A stretch of 64,000 nucleotides of DNA from CAYTEO01 sp964436825. GTDB lineage: Bacteria > Krumholzibacteriota > Krumholzibacteriia > LZORAL124-64-63. Positions 35,113 to 42,925 of this stretch are shown in pieces (within the stretch, counting starts at the first letter, position 1; the number at the start of each line of letters is the position of its first letter). The notes under the pieces are model-generated. The model was not told the DNA's origin and searched no databases. It saw only the letters and a list, made by a program, of their open reading frames with translations. The position numbers and the translations under genes are program-made. The DNA is taken from the NCBI GenBank assembly GCA_964436825.1, contig CAYTEO010000001.1:124001-188000 (forward strand), written 5' to 3'.

Positions 35113-36639
35113 ATGAACGGCAAGAGAATCGGCAAGGTCCTGGTCGCCAACCGCGGCGAGATCGCCGTGCGGGTCATCCAGGGGCTGCGGGAGATGGGGA
35201 TCGGGTCGGTCGCCGTCTACTCCGAGCCCGACCGGGAGGCGCTGCACGTCCTGCTGGCCGACGAGGCCCATCCCATCGGCCCCGCCCCGGCCGCCGAGAG
35301 CTACCTGGTGGCCGAGCGGATCGTCGAGACGGCACTGGCCAGCGGCGCCGACGCGATCCACCCCGGCTACGGCTTCCTGGCCGAGAACGCCGGCTTCGCC
35401 CGCCTCTGCCGGGAGGCCGGTCTCGTCTTCCTCGGCCCGCGGCCGGAGACCATCGAGCTGATGGGCAACAAGCTGGCCGCCCGGCGCAAGATGCTGCAGA
35501 GCGGCGTGCCGGTCATCCCCGGCACCGAGACGGCGGTGGCCGACCCCGACGAGGCGATCGCCGCGGCCCGCAAGATCGGTTACCCCGTCCTGCTGAAGGC
35601 GGCCGCAGGCGGCGGCGGCAAGGGGATGCGGATCGTCCGCGAGGAGGGCGAGATCGCCGCCGCGCTGCGGCAGACCATGGGCGAGGCGCAGTCGGCCTTC
35701 GGCGACGGCAGCGTCTACATCGAGCGCTTCGTCGAGAACCCCAAGCACATCGAGGTGCAGGTGCTGGGCGACGGGCGCGGCGGCGCCATCCACGTCTTCG
35801 AGCGGGAGTGCTCGGTCCAGCGCCGCCACCAGAAGGTCATCGAGGAGTCGCCCTCGCCGAGCCTCACCCCGGAGCTGCGCGAGCGGATCTGCGCCGCGGC
35901 GGTCCGCACCGCCGCCTCGGTCGACTACCTGGGCGCGGGCACCGTCGAGTTCATCCTCTCCCCCGACGGCGAGTTCTTCTTCCTGGAGATGAACACCCGC
36001 CTGCAGGTGGAGCACCCCATCACCGAGCTGGTCACCGGCACCGACCTGGTGCGGGCCCAGGTCCGGATCGCCGAGACGGGCGAGCTGCCCTACGCGCAGG
36101 AGGACCTGCGCCAGCGCGGCTGGGCCATCGAGATGCGTCTCTACGCCGAGGACCCGGCGCGCAACTTCGCCCCCTCGATCGGCCGGATCACGACCCTGAT
36201 CACACCCACCGGACCGGGCGTCCGCCTGGACAGCGGCATCTACGAGGGGTTCGACGTACCGATCCACTACGACCCGCTGCTGGCCAAGCTGATCGTCTGG
36301 GGCGAGGACCGGCCGCAGGCCATCGCCCGGGCCCGGCGCGCCCTGCAGGAGCTGACCCTGCACGGCCCGGGCCACAACGTGCCGTTCCACCTCTGGGCGC
36401 TGGAGCACCCGGTGTTCCGGGACGGCAGCTACACGACCGATTTCGTCGCCGCGCACTTCCGGCCGGAGGAGCTGCAGGTGCCGCTCGCCGAGCAGGAGAG
36501 GTTCGCCCTGCTGGCCGCCGCGGCCCTGTTCGAGGAGCGGCGGCGCCTGGCCCAGACGGCCGAGCAGGAGAGCCGCTGCGCCACCGCCGCGGGCAACTGG
36601 CGCCTGGACGCCCTGCGCCGCATGACCGGTTCACGCTAG
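35113..36639 (+). CDS. accC: Biotin carboxylase subunit of acyl-CoA carboxylase
   Basis: The protein has 508 residues, slightly longer than the 450 of a plain AccC, the extra being a helical C-terminal tail. It carboxylates biotin using ATP and bicarbonate. VLVANRGEIAVRVIQ, ADAIHPGYGFLAENAGFA, the glycine-rich lid KAAAGGGGKGMRIV, ECSVQRRHQKVIEESPSP, FFFLEMNTRLQVEHPITE and the RLYAEDP stretch are all present. A GGAG site precedes the ATG, which is 10 bases after pccB. The tail (residues 455-508) is Glu-, Ala- and Arg-rich and may contact the partner subunits. Confidence 0.95.
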   Translation: MNGKRIGKVLVANRGEIAVRVIQGLREMGIGSVAVYSEPDREALHVLLADEAHPIGPAPAAESYLVAERIVETALASGADAIHPGYGFLAENAGFARLCREAGLVFLGPRPETIELMGNKLAARRKMLQSGVPVIPGTETAVADPDEAIAAARKIGYPVLLKAAAGGGGKGMRIVREEGEIAAALRQTMGEAQSAFGDGSVYIERFVENPKHIEVQVLGDGRGGAIHVFERECSVQRRHQKVIEESPSPSLTPELRERICAAAVRTAASVDYLGAGTVEFILSPDGEFFFLEMNTRLQVEHPITELVTGTDLVRAQVRIAETGELPYAQEDLRQRGWAIEMRLYAEDPARNFAPSIGRITTLITPTGPGVRLDSGIYEGFDVPIHYDPLLAKLIVWGEDRPQAIARARRALQELTLHGPGHNVPFHLWALEHPVFRDGSYTTDFVAAHFRPEELQVPLAEQERFALLAAAALFEERRRLAQTAEQESRCATAAGNWRLDALRRMTGSR

Positions 36640-36651
36640 GGAGGCCGCACC

Positions 36652-37191
36652 GTGTGGATGAAGAAGCGCTACATCCTGCATCACGACGGGGAGCAGACGA
36701 CGGTGACGGTGGCCCGCAACCGACGCGGCCACGCGGCCGTCCAGCTCGACGACGGTGAGCTGGCGACGATCGACGCCCGTTTCGTCATGGGGGGACGCCG
36801 GGTCAGCCTGCGCCTGCCGGACGGGCGGATGGTCCTGGCGAGCGTGTCGGCCCGGGACCAGCGCGGCGGCCTGACGCTGACCCACCGCGGCATACCGCGC
36901 GACCTGACGGCCCTGGACGAGCTGCACGCCCTGGCCCTGGAGTCCCTGGGCGGCGGCAGCGGCGGCGGGACGGTCAGCGCCGAGATCCCCGGGGTCATCG
37001 TCGACGTCCCGGTGCAGGTCGGCACCAAGGTCCACCAGGGGCAGACGGTCCTGATCCTCGAGGCGATGAAGATGCAGAACGAGATCCCGGCGCCGGTCAC
37101 CGGGACCGTCGCCGAGATCCGGGTCGAGGCCGGCCAGACGATCAACGCCGGGGACGTGCTGCTGGTCGTCGAGCCGGAGGCCGGGGGCTAG
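36652..37191 (+). CDS. Biotin carboxyl carrier protein of acyl-CoA carboxylase
   Basis: The protein has 179 residues from GTG 36652 (GGGAGG seven bases upstream); an ATG two codons later is possible. The N-terminal half (YILHHDGEQTTVTVARNRRG) is a beta-sheet region, followed by a Gly- and Ser-rich hinge (residues about 99-106). The C-terminal biotinyl domain contains LILEAMKMQNEIPAPVTGTV, with biotin attached to the Lys of AMKM (about residue 143). It shuttles carboxybiotin between the two other subunits. It ends the pccB-accC operon and converges on the small barrel genes. Confidence 0.94.
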   Translation: MWMKKRYILHHDGEQTTVTVARNRRGHAAVQLDDGELATIDARFVMGGRRVSLRLPDGRMVLASVSARDQRGGLTLTHRGIPRDLTALDELHALALESLGGGSGGGTVSAEIPGVIVDVPVQVGTKVHQGQTVLILEAMKMQNEIPAPVTGTVAEIRVEAGQTINAGDVLLVVEPEAGG

Positions 37192-37200
37192 ACCACAGGT

Positions 37201-37902
37201 TCAGAAGCGGTAGAGGATCTCCAGGGACTGTTCCCCGAACCAGCCATAGCGGCGCCACCCGGAGCCGGACCAGTCGGAGCGGGACCATCTCGTGGTCAGG
37301 TTATCGCTGTCGGAAGCACTCAGGCTTTCCCGGCTGCCCTGCCAGAACCGACGGATCCAGCCGAACCGGAAACCGATCCGCAGGTGTTGCCCCACGTGCC
37401 ACTCGGGCCGGAAACCGGTCAACAGCTCCCAGTCGCGTCCTTGCACTGCCCTCCGATTCTCCACGCTGTAATCCTCGTATTCTCTCCACTGGGCCCTCGT
37501 CTCGTCCCACCAGGTGCGCAGACAGCCGAGTTCCAGCCAGAACCGCAGCGTTTCCTCCCGCCAGAGCAGCCGCCCCAGCCAGAGGCCGGCCGTGACGGAT
37601 CGCTGGTAGATTTCCAGCGAGTTCCCGGTGACCACCGGATCATCACCGTTCCGGGTGGTGGTCACCAGCCCCGTGACGTCCGTGGTCGTCCTGCCGAAGC
37701 CGACGGTAGCCGTGAGATCCCAACGTCCCCCCGTCTCCAGGCGCAGGGCCAGGCTACGGGCGGGATAATCCAGTTCCCAGTCCCCTGCCTGCAACAGCAT
37801 GTCCCGGATGTGCCAGCCGACGGCCCAGCCCGCGCCGCCGGGGCCTGCCGCTGCCGTCGCCGCCGGCAGGAGACAGAGACAGAGCAGAGCGTACCGGCGC
37901 AT
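37201..37902 (-). CDS. Secreted barrel-like protein, function unknown
   Basis: I do not recognise a family. The protein has 233 residues with a signal peptide (ALLCLCLLPAATAAAGP). The remainder is rich in Trp, Arg, Thr and Gly with alternating hydrophobics (ALRLETGGRWDLTATVGFG, SVTAGLWLGRLLWREE, LRIGFRFGWIRRFW) and ends SLEILYRF. This suggests a small outer-membrane barrel or a surface protein inserted by the Bam pathway. The start overlaps the stop of the upstream gene (TGATG), so the two are made together. The pair probably arose by old duplication. Confidence 0.78.
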   Translation of the reverse strand: MRRYALLCLCLLPAATAAAGPGGAGWAVGWHIRDMLLQAGDWELDYPARSLALRLETGGRWDLTATVGFGRTTTDVTGLVTTTRNGDDPVVTGNSLEIYQRSVTAGLWLGRLLWREETLRFWLELGCLRTWWDETRAQWREYEDYSVENRRAVQGRDWELLTGFRPEWHVGQHLRIGFRFGWIRRFWQGSRESLSASDSDNLTTRWSRSDWSGSGWRRYGWFGEQSLEILYRF

Positions 37903-38591
37903 CAGAACCAGAAGAAGAAGATGAGAGCCCCGGTACCGTACCAGCCGAAGTCGAAGAACCGGCGGGTGCGCGTCGTGTCCTGCTCCTCGATCAGCGAGAC
38001 GAGCTGGCCGTCGGCGTCGCGCCGCTCCTCCACCCGCCCGCTGTCCTCGTCCTCGTCCACGAACGAGACGCCGAGATGCACCTCGCAGCTGAAACGGGTG
38101 GAGAACCGGTACTGGGGCCTGAGTCCGAGCGCGATCAGCCAGCTGTCGATGTTCTTCCAGGTCCGACGCGTCACCACATCCTGATCCCAGGTATCGACGC
38201 GCAGCATCTCCGTCTTGCCGCGGGACCAGAGGTAGCGGACCGACACGAACGTGGACAGGCTGGCAGGCCCTTCCCCGGCTACGCGACGGGCCACGTCCAG
38301 TCGCACCCAGCCGGACTCGGTGGTGTCGAGGCTGTCGTCGGGCAGGGGACCGAGCGTCTCCCCGTCGTCACCGGTCGTCCAGCTGTCCCCCAACACCTCC
38401 GCCCGCTCGTCGTCGGGCCCCGCGGCGAGGGTCAGATCCCAGCCGTCGCCCAGTGTCCGGCGCAGCGAGACGCCGCCGTCGTAGCCCAGTCCCCAGCGGC
38501 GGGGAGTCTCCTCGCCCGTCTCCGCGGCCGCGACACCTGCCAGCGCCAGGCAGAACAGCAGCAGCCAGGCCGCATGCGCCCCCTTCCCCAT
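37902..38591 (-). CDS. Secreted barrel-like protein, function unknown (partner of the next gene)
   Basis: I do not recognise a family. The protein has 229 residues with a signal peptide (WLLLFCLALAGVAAAE). It has alternating strand-like segments (WDLTLAAGPDD, GWVRLDVARRVAG, LSTFVSVRYLWSRG, FSCEVHLGVSFVDE) and ends ALIFFFWF, so a C-terminal aromatic for barrel assembly is present. A helix-breaking acidic loop (DEDEDSGRVEERRDADGQ) may be extracellular. Its gene is cotranslated with the following small barrel. Size and the shared strand-turn pattern (with -WDLTxxxGxxxx-) suggest distant paralogues of about eight strands; that number is a guess. Confidence 0.78.
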   Translation of the reverse strand: MGKGAHAAWLLLFCLALAGVAAAETGEETPRRWGLGYDGGVSLRRTLGDGWDLTLAAGPDDERAEVLGDSWTTGDDGETLGPLPDDSLDTTESGWVRLDVARRVAGEGPASLSTFVSVRYLWSRGKTEMLRVDTWDQDVVTRRTWKNIDSWLIALGLRPQYRFSTRFSCEVHLGVSFVDEDEDSGRVEERRDADGQLVSLIEEQDTTRTRRFFDFGWYGTGALIFFFWF

Positions 38592-38619
38592 CGCTCCCTC
38601 CTCGCCTCGGCGGTCGCGC

Positions 38620-39741
38620 TCAGTCGACCAGGTTCTCCGGGTTCAGCCCCTCCAGCTCGGGCAGGACGAAACGGCCGTCGCGGCGCACGACGGTGCCGTC
38701 GAAGCGGATCTCCCCTCCGCCCCACTCCGGCGTCTGGATGCAGACCAGGTCCCAGTGGACCGCCGAGCGGTTCCCGTTGTCGGTGGCCGCGTAGGCCTGG
38801 CCCGGGGTGAGGTGGAACGAGCCGCCGATCTTCTCGTCGAACAGGGTGTCCAGCAGCGGCTCGGTGATGTACGGGTTGAGCCCCAGGGCGAACTCGCCGA
38901 AGTAGCGGGCCCCCTCGTCGGTGTCGAGGATCGCGTTCAGCCTGCCGGTGTCGCCGTTGCAGTCGGCCTCGACGATCCTCCCCTTCTCCACCCGGAAGCG
39001 GATGTCGCGGAACAGGGTGCCGTCGCGCATGGACGCCGCGTTGTAGGTGATCGTCCCCTCGACCGAGTCGCGCACGGGACAGCTGTAGACCTCGCCGTCG
39101 GGAACGTTGCGGTGGCCGTCGCACTTGACCGCGCCGATCCCCTCGATGCTGAAGCGCAGGTCGGTGCCGGGGCCGGTGATCTCGACCGTCCGGGTGCGGG
39201 TCAGCAGCTCCACCAGCGGGTCCATGGCCACCGACAGGCGCGAGTAGTCGAAGTTGCAGACGCGGAAGTAGAAGTCCTCGAACGCCTCGGTGGGCCGCTC
39301 CGCCTGGATGGCCATGCTCGGGTTCGGGTAGCGCAGGACGACCCACCGCTTCTGCTCCACGCGAACCGAGTGGACCGTCTCCCAGTAGGCCTTGTTGTAC
39401 CACTTCATCCGCTCGGCGGAGACGTCCTTCAGGTCGAAGGGATTGCTGCTGCCCCGGATGGCGACATAGCAGTCGCTCATCTCCATGATCCGGCGGTGGA
39501 ACTCGCCCCAGCGCTCGAACTGCCCCTGCTGTGCGTCGTGGATGAAGGGGCGGGCGACGTCCTCGTCGTTGTAGTACCAGAACGGAACGCCCCCGGCGGC
39601 GGTGACGGCCCGGATCAGCTCGCGTCCCAGGGCCAGGGTCTCGAGCCCTTTCAGCTCGATGTAGACGATCTCCCCGGGCCGCACGGCCAGGCTGTACCCG
39701 ATGAGCTGCTCCGCGAGCTGGACGTGGCGTGGATCGCGCAT
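38620..39741 (-). CDS. M29 family (thermophilic-type) aminopeptidase
   Basis: The protein has 373 residues from ATG 39741, behind GGGAGG. It resembles AmpT/AmpS/PepS metallo-aminopeptidases. The N-terminal part has LAEQLIGYSLAVRPGEIVYI and YYNDEDVARPFI. Likely metal ligands are Glu in GEFALGLNPYI and the His and Asp of VHWDLVCIQ near the C-terminus. It lacks a signal peptide, so it is cytoplasmic. It removes N-terminal amino acids from peptides. It has its own promoter, back to back with the epimerase gene. Confidence 0.9.
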   Translation of the reverse strand: MRDPRHVQLAEQLIGYSLAVRPGEIVYIELKGLETLALGRELIRAVTAAGGVPFWYYNDEDVARPFIHDAQQGQFERWGEFHRRIMEMSDCYVAIRGSSNPFDLKDVSAERMKWYNKAYWETVHSVRVEQKRWVVLRYPNPSMAIQAERPTEAFEDFYFRVCNFDYSRLSVAMDPLVELLTRTRTVEITGPGTDLRFSIEGIGAVKCDGHRNVPDGEVYSCPVRDSVEGTITYNAASMRDGTLFRDIRFRVEKGRIVEADCNGDTGRLNAILDTDEGARYFGEFALGLNPYITEPLLDTLFDEKIGGSFHLTPGQAYAATDNGNRSAVHWDLVCIQTPEWGGGEIRFDGTVVRRDGRFVLPELEGLNPENLVD

Positions 39742-39787
39742 GGTCTCCTCCCGTGTGATGCGACACCTGTGTTGAGCGAGGGGGCCC

Positions 39788-39815
39788 ATTGTACCGCACC
39801 GCCGGGGGGAGACAA
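39788..39815 (-). promoter_or_regulatory. Promoter of the M29 aminopeptidase gene
   Basis: TTGTCT (39810-39815, minus strand) and TACAAT (39788-39793) are 16 bases apart, about 45 bases before the start codon. Confidence 0.6.
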
Positions 39816-39830
39816 CAGCGGAGTGCCGCT

Positions 39831-39859
39831 TTGGCGCGGCCCGGCCGGACGGCTATCTT
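39831..39859 (+). promoter_or_regulatory. Promoter of the methylmalonyl-CoA epimerase gene
   Basis: TTGGCG (39831-39836) and TATCTT (39854-39859) are 17 bases apart, 43 bases before the ATG. Its -35 is only 15 bases from the -35 of the divergent promoter. Confidence 0.62.
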
Positions 39860-39902
39860 GGCAGTGACACGCCGCACGCGGGTACCGACACGGGAGGAAC
39901 CG

Positions 39903-40361
39903 ATGGACAGCGCCTTCACCCCTCCGGCCGGCCTGGCCGGTCACGTCGACCACATCGGGATCGCCGTCGAGGACCTGGACGCCGCCATCGCCCTCTGGCG
40001 CGACGTCCTGGGCCTGGAGCTGGAGCGGATCGAGACCGTCGAGCGGGAACAGGTCCGCGTCGCCATGCTGCGACTGCGCAGGGGCGATCCTGTGGGCCAC
40101 GTCGAGCTGCTGGCCCCCCTGTCGCCGGACAGCAACATCGGTCGCTTCCTCGCGAAGAAGGGACCGGGACTGCACCACGTGGCCGTGGCCGCCGACGACA
40201 TCGCCGCCGCCATGGCGGTCTGCCGCGAGGCCGGGCTGGAGCCGCTCACCCCCGAGCCGCTGACCGGCGCCGGGGGCAAGCAGGTGGTCTTCCTCCACCC
40301 CCGCGGCACCGGCCGCGTGCTGGTGGAGATCTGCGCCGGCGGACACGGATCGGGCGACTAG
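39903..40361 (+). CDS. mce: Methylmalonyl-CoA epimerase
   Basis: The protein has 152 residues from ATG 39903, behind GGGAGG. It interconverts the (S) and (R) forms of methylmalonyl-CoA, placing it between the carboxylase and the mutase. It belongs to the glyoxalase/VOC metal-dependent fold: two beta-alpha-beta-beta-beta modules with metal ligands in VDHIGIAVEDLD, VGHVELLAPLS, GPGLHHVAVAADD and RVLVEICAG. All expected ligand positions (His, Glu, His, Glu) are filled. A separate single-gene unit, it converges on the gene at 40370. Confidence 0.95.
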   Translation: MDSAFTPPAGLAGHVDHIGIAVEDLDAAIALWRDVLGLELERIETVEREQVRVAMLRLRRGDPVGHVELLAPLSPDSNIGRFLAKKGPGLHHVAVAADDIAAAMAVCREAGLEPLTPEPLTGAGGKQVVFLHPRGTGRVLVEICAGGHGSGD

Positions 40362-40369
40362 ACCGCGGA

Positions 40370-41053
40370 TCAGTCCTGCGTCGAGTCGTCGGGCGCGACG
40401 GTCACCACGCCCAGTTCCTGCCAGTCCGTCCTGCCCCGCACCGGGGTGAGATCGGGCTCGCCGCCGGACGTCCGGTTCAGGTAGGCCGGCACGTAGCCGG
40501 CGCTGAACAGCAGCCCCTCCTGGCCGAGGGCGGCACTGCCCGCCCACATGACCAGCGAGCCGCTGCCGCGGCAGTCGGGGGTCCGCTCGCAGCTGGGGGC
40601 GCCGTCCGGGGCCAGGCGGAAGACCACGTCGTGCGCCCCGCGGGGCACCAGCACCCGCCAGCGGACCAGCTCGGCGCGCCCCTCGCGCAGGGGGAAGCCC
40701 GGCGTGGAGCCCACCTGGCAGGCGGCCGGCTCCCGGCCCAGGTCCACGCAGGGCGCCGACACCTCCTTGCCCAGGATCTCCACCCCCTCCCCCTCGGCCA
40801 CGAGACGCAGCTCGAAGCCGCCGGCGTAGGTCACCCGCATCCCCCGCCAGCGGATCGGCGGCACGTCGGCCAGCACGGCGTAGAGGTCGACGACGGCCGG
40901 CCCGTCGGCCACGTCCACGCTCCGGACCGCCACCAGGGAGTCGGGCGCGAAGGAGAGGTGCACGTTCCCGCAGTGGCCGCACCACTGGGCCAGCGCGGGC
41001 GAGACGAGGACCGCCAGCACGAGCGCGGTCCGGGACAGCAGTGAAGGACGCAT
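40370..41053 (-). CDS. Secreted protein of unknown function
   Basis: I do not recognise a family. The protein has 227 residues with a signal peptide (LVLAVLVSPALAQW). The mature N-terminus reads CGHCGNVHLSF, a Cys-x2-Cys followed by Gly rather than His, so it is not a haem site. Cys residues also occur in APCVDLG, AACQVG and CERTPDCRG, consistent with disulfides. Segments such as MRVTYAGGFELRLVAEGEG and WRVLVPRGAHDVVFRLA suggest a beta-sandwich. It follows xseB by 75 bases but probably is unrelated to it. A surface or periplasmic structural role is possible. Confidence 0.78.
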   Translation of the reverse strand: MRPSLLSRTALVLAVLVSPALAQWCGHCGNVHLSFAPDSLVAVRSVDVADGPAVVDLYAVLADVPPIRWRGMRVTYAGGFELRLVAEGEGVEILGKEVSAPCVDLGREPAACQVGSTPGFPLREGRAELVRWRVLVPRGAHDVVFRLAPDGAPSCERTPDCRGSGSLVMWAGSAALGQEGLLFSAGYVPAYLNRTSGGEPDLTPVRGRTDWQELGVVTVAPDDSTQD

Positions 41054-41127
41054 CGCAGACCTCCGGGATCGGGTGCGGATCTCCTACACGGCGGGCGGCT
41101 GGCCGGTTCCCCGCCGCCGGCACGGGG

Positions 41128-41418
41128 TCAGAACGGCAGGTCCTCCTCCCCGTTCGTCTCCCCGGGCGCGTTCTCTCCGGCCGCCGGCCCCTCCGCCTGG
41201 GACGGTGTCTCCTCCTCCTGGAGCCCGGCGACGAACTCGCCGACCTCCATCTCCGTCCGCTGCAGCTTCTCGCGACAGACCTGGATCAGCTCGACGGCCC
41301 GCTTCACCTCCGCCGACAGCTCGTCGATGTCGACCTCGTCGTTCTCCAGCCGCGCGAGGATCACCTCGACCTCGGCCAGGGCCTCGCCGAAGGTCGGTGC
41401 CTTCTTCTTCGCTCCCAT
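41128..41418 (-). CDS. xseB: Exodeoxyribonuclease VII small subunit
   Basis: The protein has 96 residues from ATG 41418, close to but not overlapping the TGA of xseA, with GGAG upstream. The core motif is TFGEALAEVEVILARLENDE and VDIDELSAEVKRAVELIQ, the helical domain typical of XseB. Residues 70-96 form an acidic, Pro/Glu-rich tail longer than usual. With XseA it degrades single-stranded DNA. Confidence 0.94.
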   Translation of the reverse strand: MGAKKKAPTFGEALAEVEVILARLENDEVDIDELSAEVKRAVELIQVCREKLQRTEMEVGEFVAGLQEEETPSQAEGPAAGENAPGETNGEEDLPF

Positions 41419-41419
41419 C

Positions 41420-42925
41420 TCACTCCTTTCCCGGCGCCGGCTCGCGGCGCTCGACACTCACGACGCGGCTGCCGATCCGCCCGTCGTGCAGCCGGGTCTC
41501 CAGCTCGTCCCCCTGCGCGACCTGCGCGGCGCTGCGCACGACCCGGCCGTCGGCGGCCAGGGTGACGCTCCAGCCCCGCGCCAGCAGACGGTCGGGATCG
41601 AGCAGGCGGGCCTTGTCCGCCAGGGCCGCCAGGCGGCGATCGGCTCGCTGCAGGCGCCCGTGCGCGGCGAGGTCCAGCCGGCTGGCCAGCCGGGCCAGGT
41701 CCCCGCGGCGGGACCTGGCCGGTCGCAGCAGGCGCGGCGCCGCCAGCAGGGGAACCAGCTGCCGGAGCCGCGCCTCGGCCCGCCGGACCGTCGCCGGCAC
41801 CGCCGCGGCGAGCCTGGCCGCCGCGCCCCGGACCCGCTCCTGCCGGCGGGAGACGGCCGGCAGGGCGGCCGCCGCCAGGCGGGTCCGGTACGTTCCCAGG
41901 ACCAGCAGCCCCCGGCCGACCCGGCGGTCGACGCCCAGGCGCAGCCGCCGTCCCGCCTCGCGCAGGCCGGCACGGGCCTGCTCCAGCCGCCGCGTCGCCG
42001 TGGCGGCGATCCCCGCCGCGGCGTCGGCCAGCCGCGCGTCGGCGTCGGCGACCCGCCGGACGAGTTCCTCCGCCGCCGCCGTCGGCGTCTTGCACGCGTG
42101 GTGGGCCACGACGTCGGCGATGGAGCGGTCGATCTCGTGTCCGATGGCCGTCAGGACCGGCACGGGGCAGGTGGCCACCGCGACGGCCACCTCCTGGACG
42201 TCGAACCAGGAGAGGTCGGCCCGCGAGCCGCCGCCGCGGGTCAGGACGATGACGTCGACCCCGCTGCGCGCCAGCCCCGCCAGGGCGGCCGTCACCTGGG
42301 GCACCATGCTCTGCCCCATCATCCGGCAGTCGGCGCGCAGGACCCGGAACCCGTACCCGGAGGCCTGCAGGCCGGTCACGAAATCGCGCTCGGCGGCGCT
42401 GCCCGCCGACGTGATCAGCCCCACCCGCAGCGGCAGCTCCGGCCACGGCAGGCGGCGCTGCCGCTCCAGCAGGCCCTGCTTCTCGAGGTAGGCCAGGGTC
42501 CGGCGGCGCAGGGCCTCGAGCCGGCCCAGGGTGTAGGCGGGATCGATCCCCACGAGCTTCAGCTGGAGCTTCCCGAACGGCGGGTAGAAGTCGACGACGC
42601 ACTGGAGGCAGACCTCCATCTTGTCCGCCAGGCGGAAGTCGGGGTCGCTGCCGTCCAGGTAGCGCTGCAGGCCGTAGCGTCGCCGGTCCCACTCCAGCAG
42701 GGCGACCGGGATGGCGACGGCCGCACCGTCGGGAGTCGTCCCGTGGAGCTCGAAGTAGACGTGTCGCCGCGACGCCGCGTCGCGGGGCAGGCGCTGGACC
42801 TCGCCCCGGACCCAGACGGCGCCGGGGAAGGCGGTCTGCAGGGCGGCGCGGATCGCCTCGTTCAGCTCGGCGACGGTCCAGACCCGACGCTCCGGGCCAC
42901 CGGGATCGAACCGCTCGTCACGCAC
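41420..42925 (-). CDS. xseA: Exodeoxyribonuclease VII large subunit
   Basis: The protein has 501 residues, longer than the E. coli form by a modest amount. The N-terminal OB-fold has VWVRGEVQRLPRDAASRRHV. The catalytic domain shows RVGLITSAGSAAERDF, VIVLTRGGGSRADLSWFD, PVLTAIGHEIDRSIADVVAH and KTPTAAAEELV, in the family order. The C-terminal region is an Arg- and Ala-rich coiled coil (about residues 305-430), then a DPDRLLARGWSVTLAADGR domain. It overlaps the preceding MATE gene by 8 bases and is translationally linked to xseB. Confidence 0.95.
   Translation of the reverse strand: MRDERFDPGGPERRVWTVAELNEAIRAALQTAFPGAVWVRGEVQRLPRDAASRRHVYFELHGTTPDGAAVAIPVALLEWDRRRYGLQRYLDGSDPDFRLADKMEVCLQCVVDFYPPFGKLQLKLVGIDPAYTLGRLEALRRRTLAYLEKQGLLERQRRLPWPELPLRVGLITSAGSAAERDFVTGLQASGYGFRVLRADCRMMGQSMVPQVTAALAGLARSGVDVIVLTRGGGSRADLSWFDVQEVAVAVATCPVPVLTAIGHEIDRSIADVVAHHACKTPTAAAEELVRRVADADARLADAAAGIAATATRRLEQARAGLREAGRRLRLGVDRRVGRGLLVLGTYRTRLAAAALPAVSRRQERVRGAAARLAAAVPATVRRAEARLRQLVPLLAAPRLLRPARSRRGDLARLASRLDLAAHGRLQRADRRLAALADKARLLDPDRLLARGWSVTLAADGRVVRSAAQVAQGDELETRLHDGRIGSRVVSVERREPAPGKE

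Noticed and set aside
40370..41053. CGHCGNVH as a haem-binding site
   Set aside because: The residue after the second Cys is Gly, not His, so no CxxCH exists; a disulfide or metal site is more likely.
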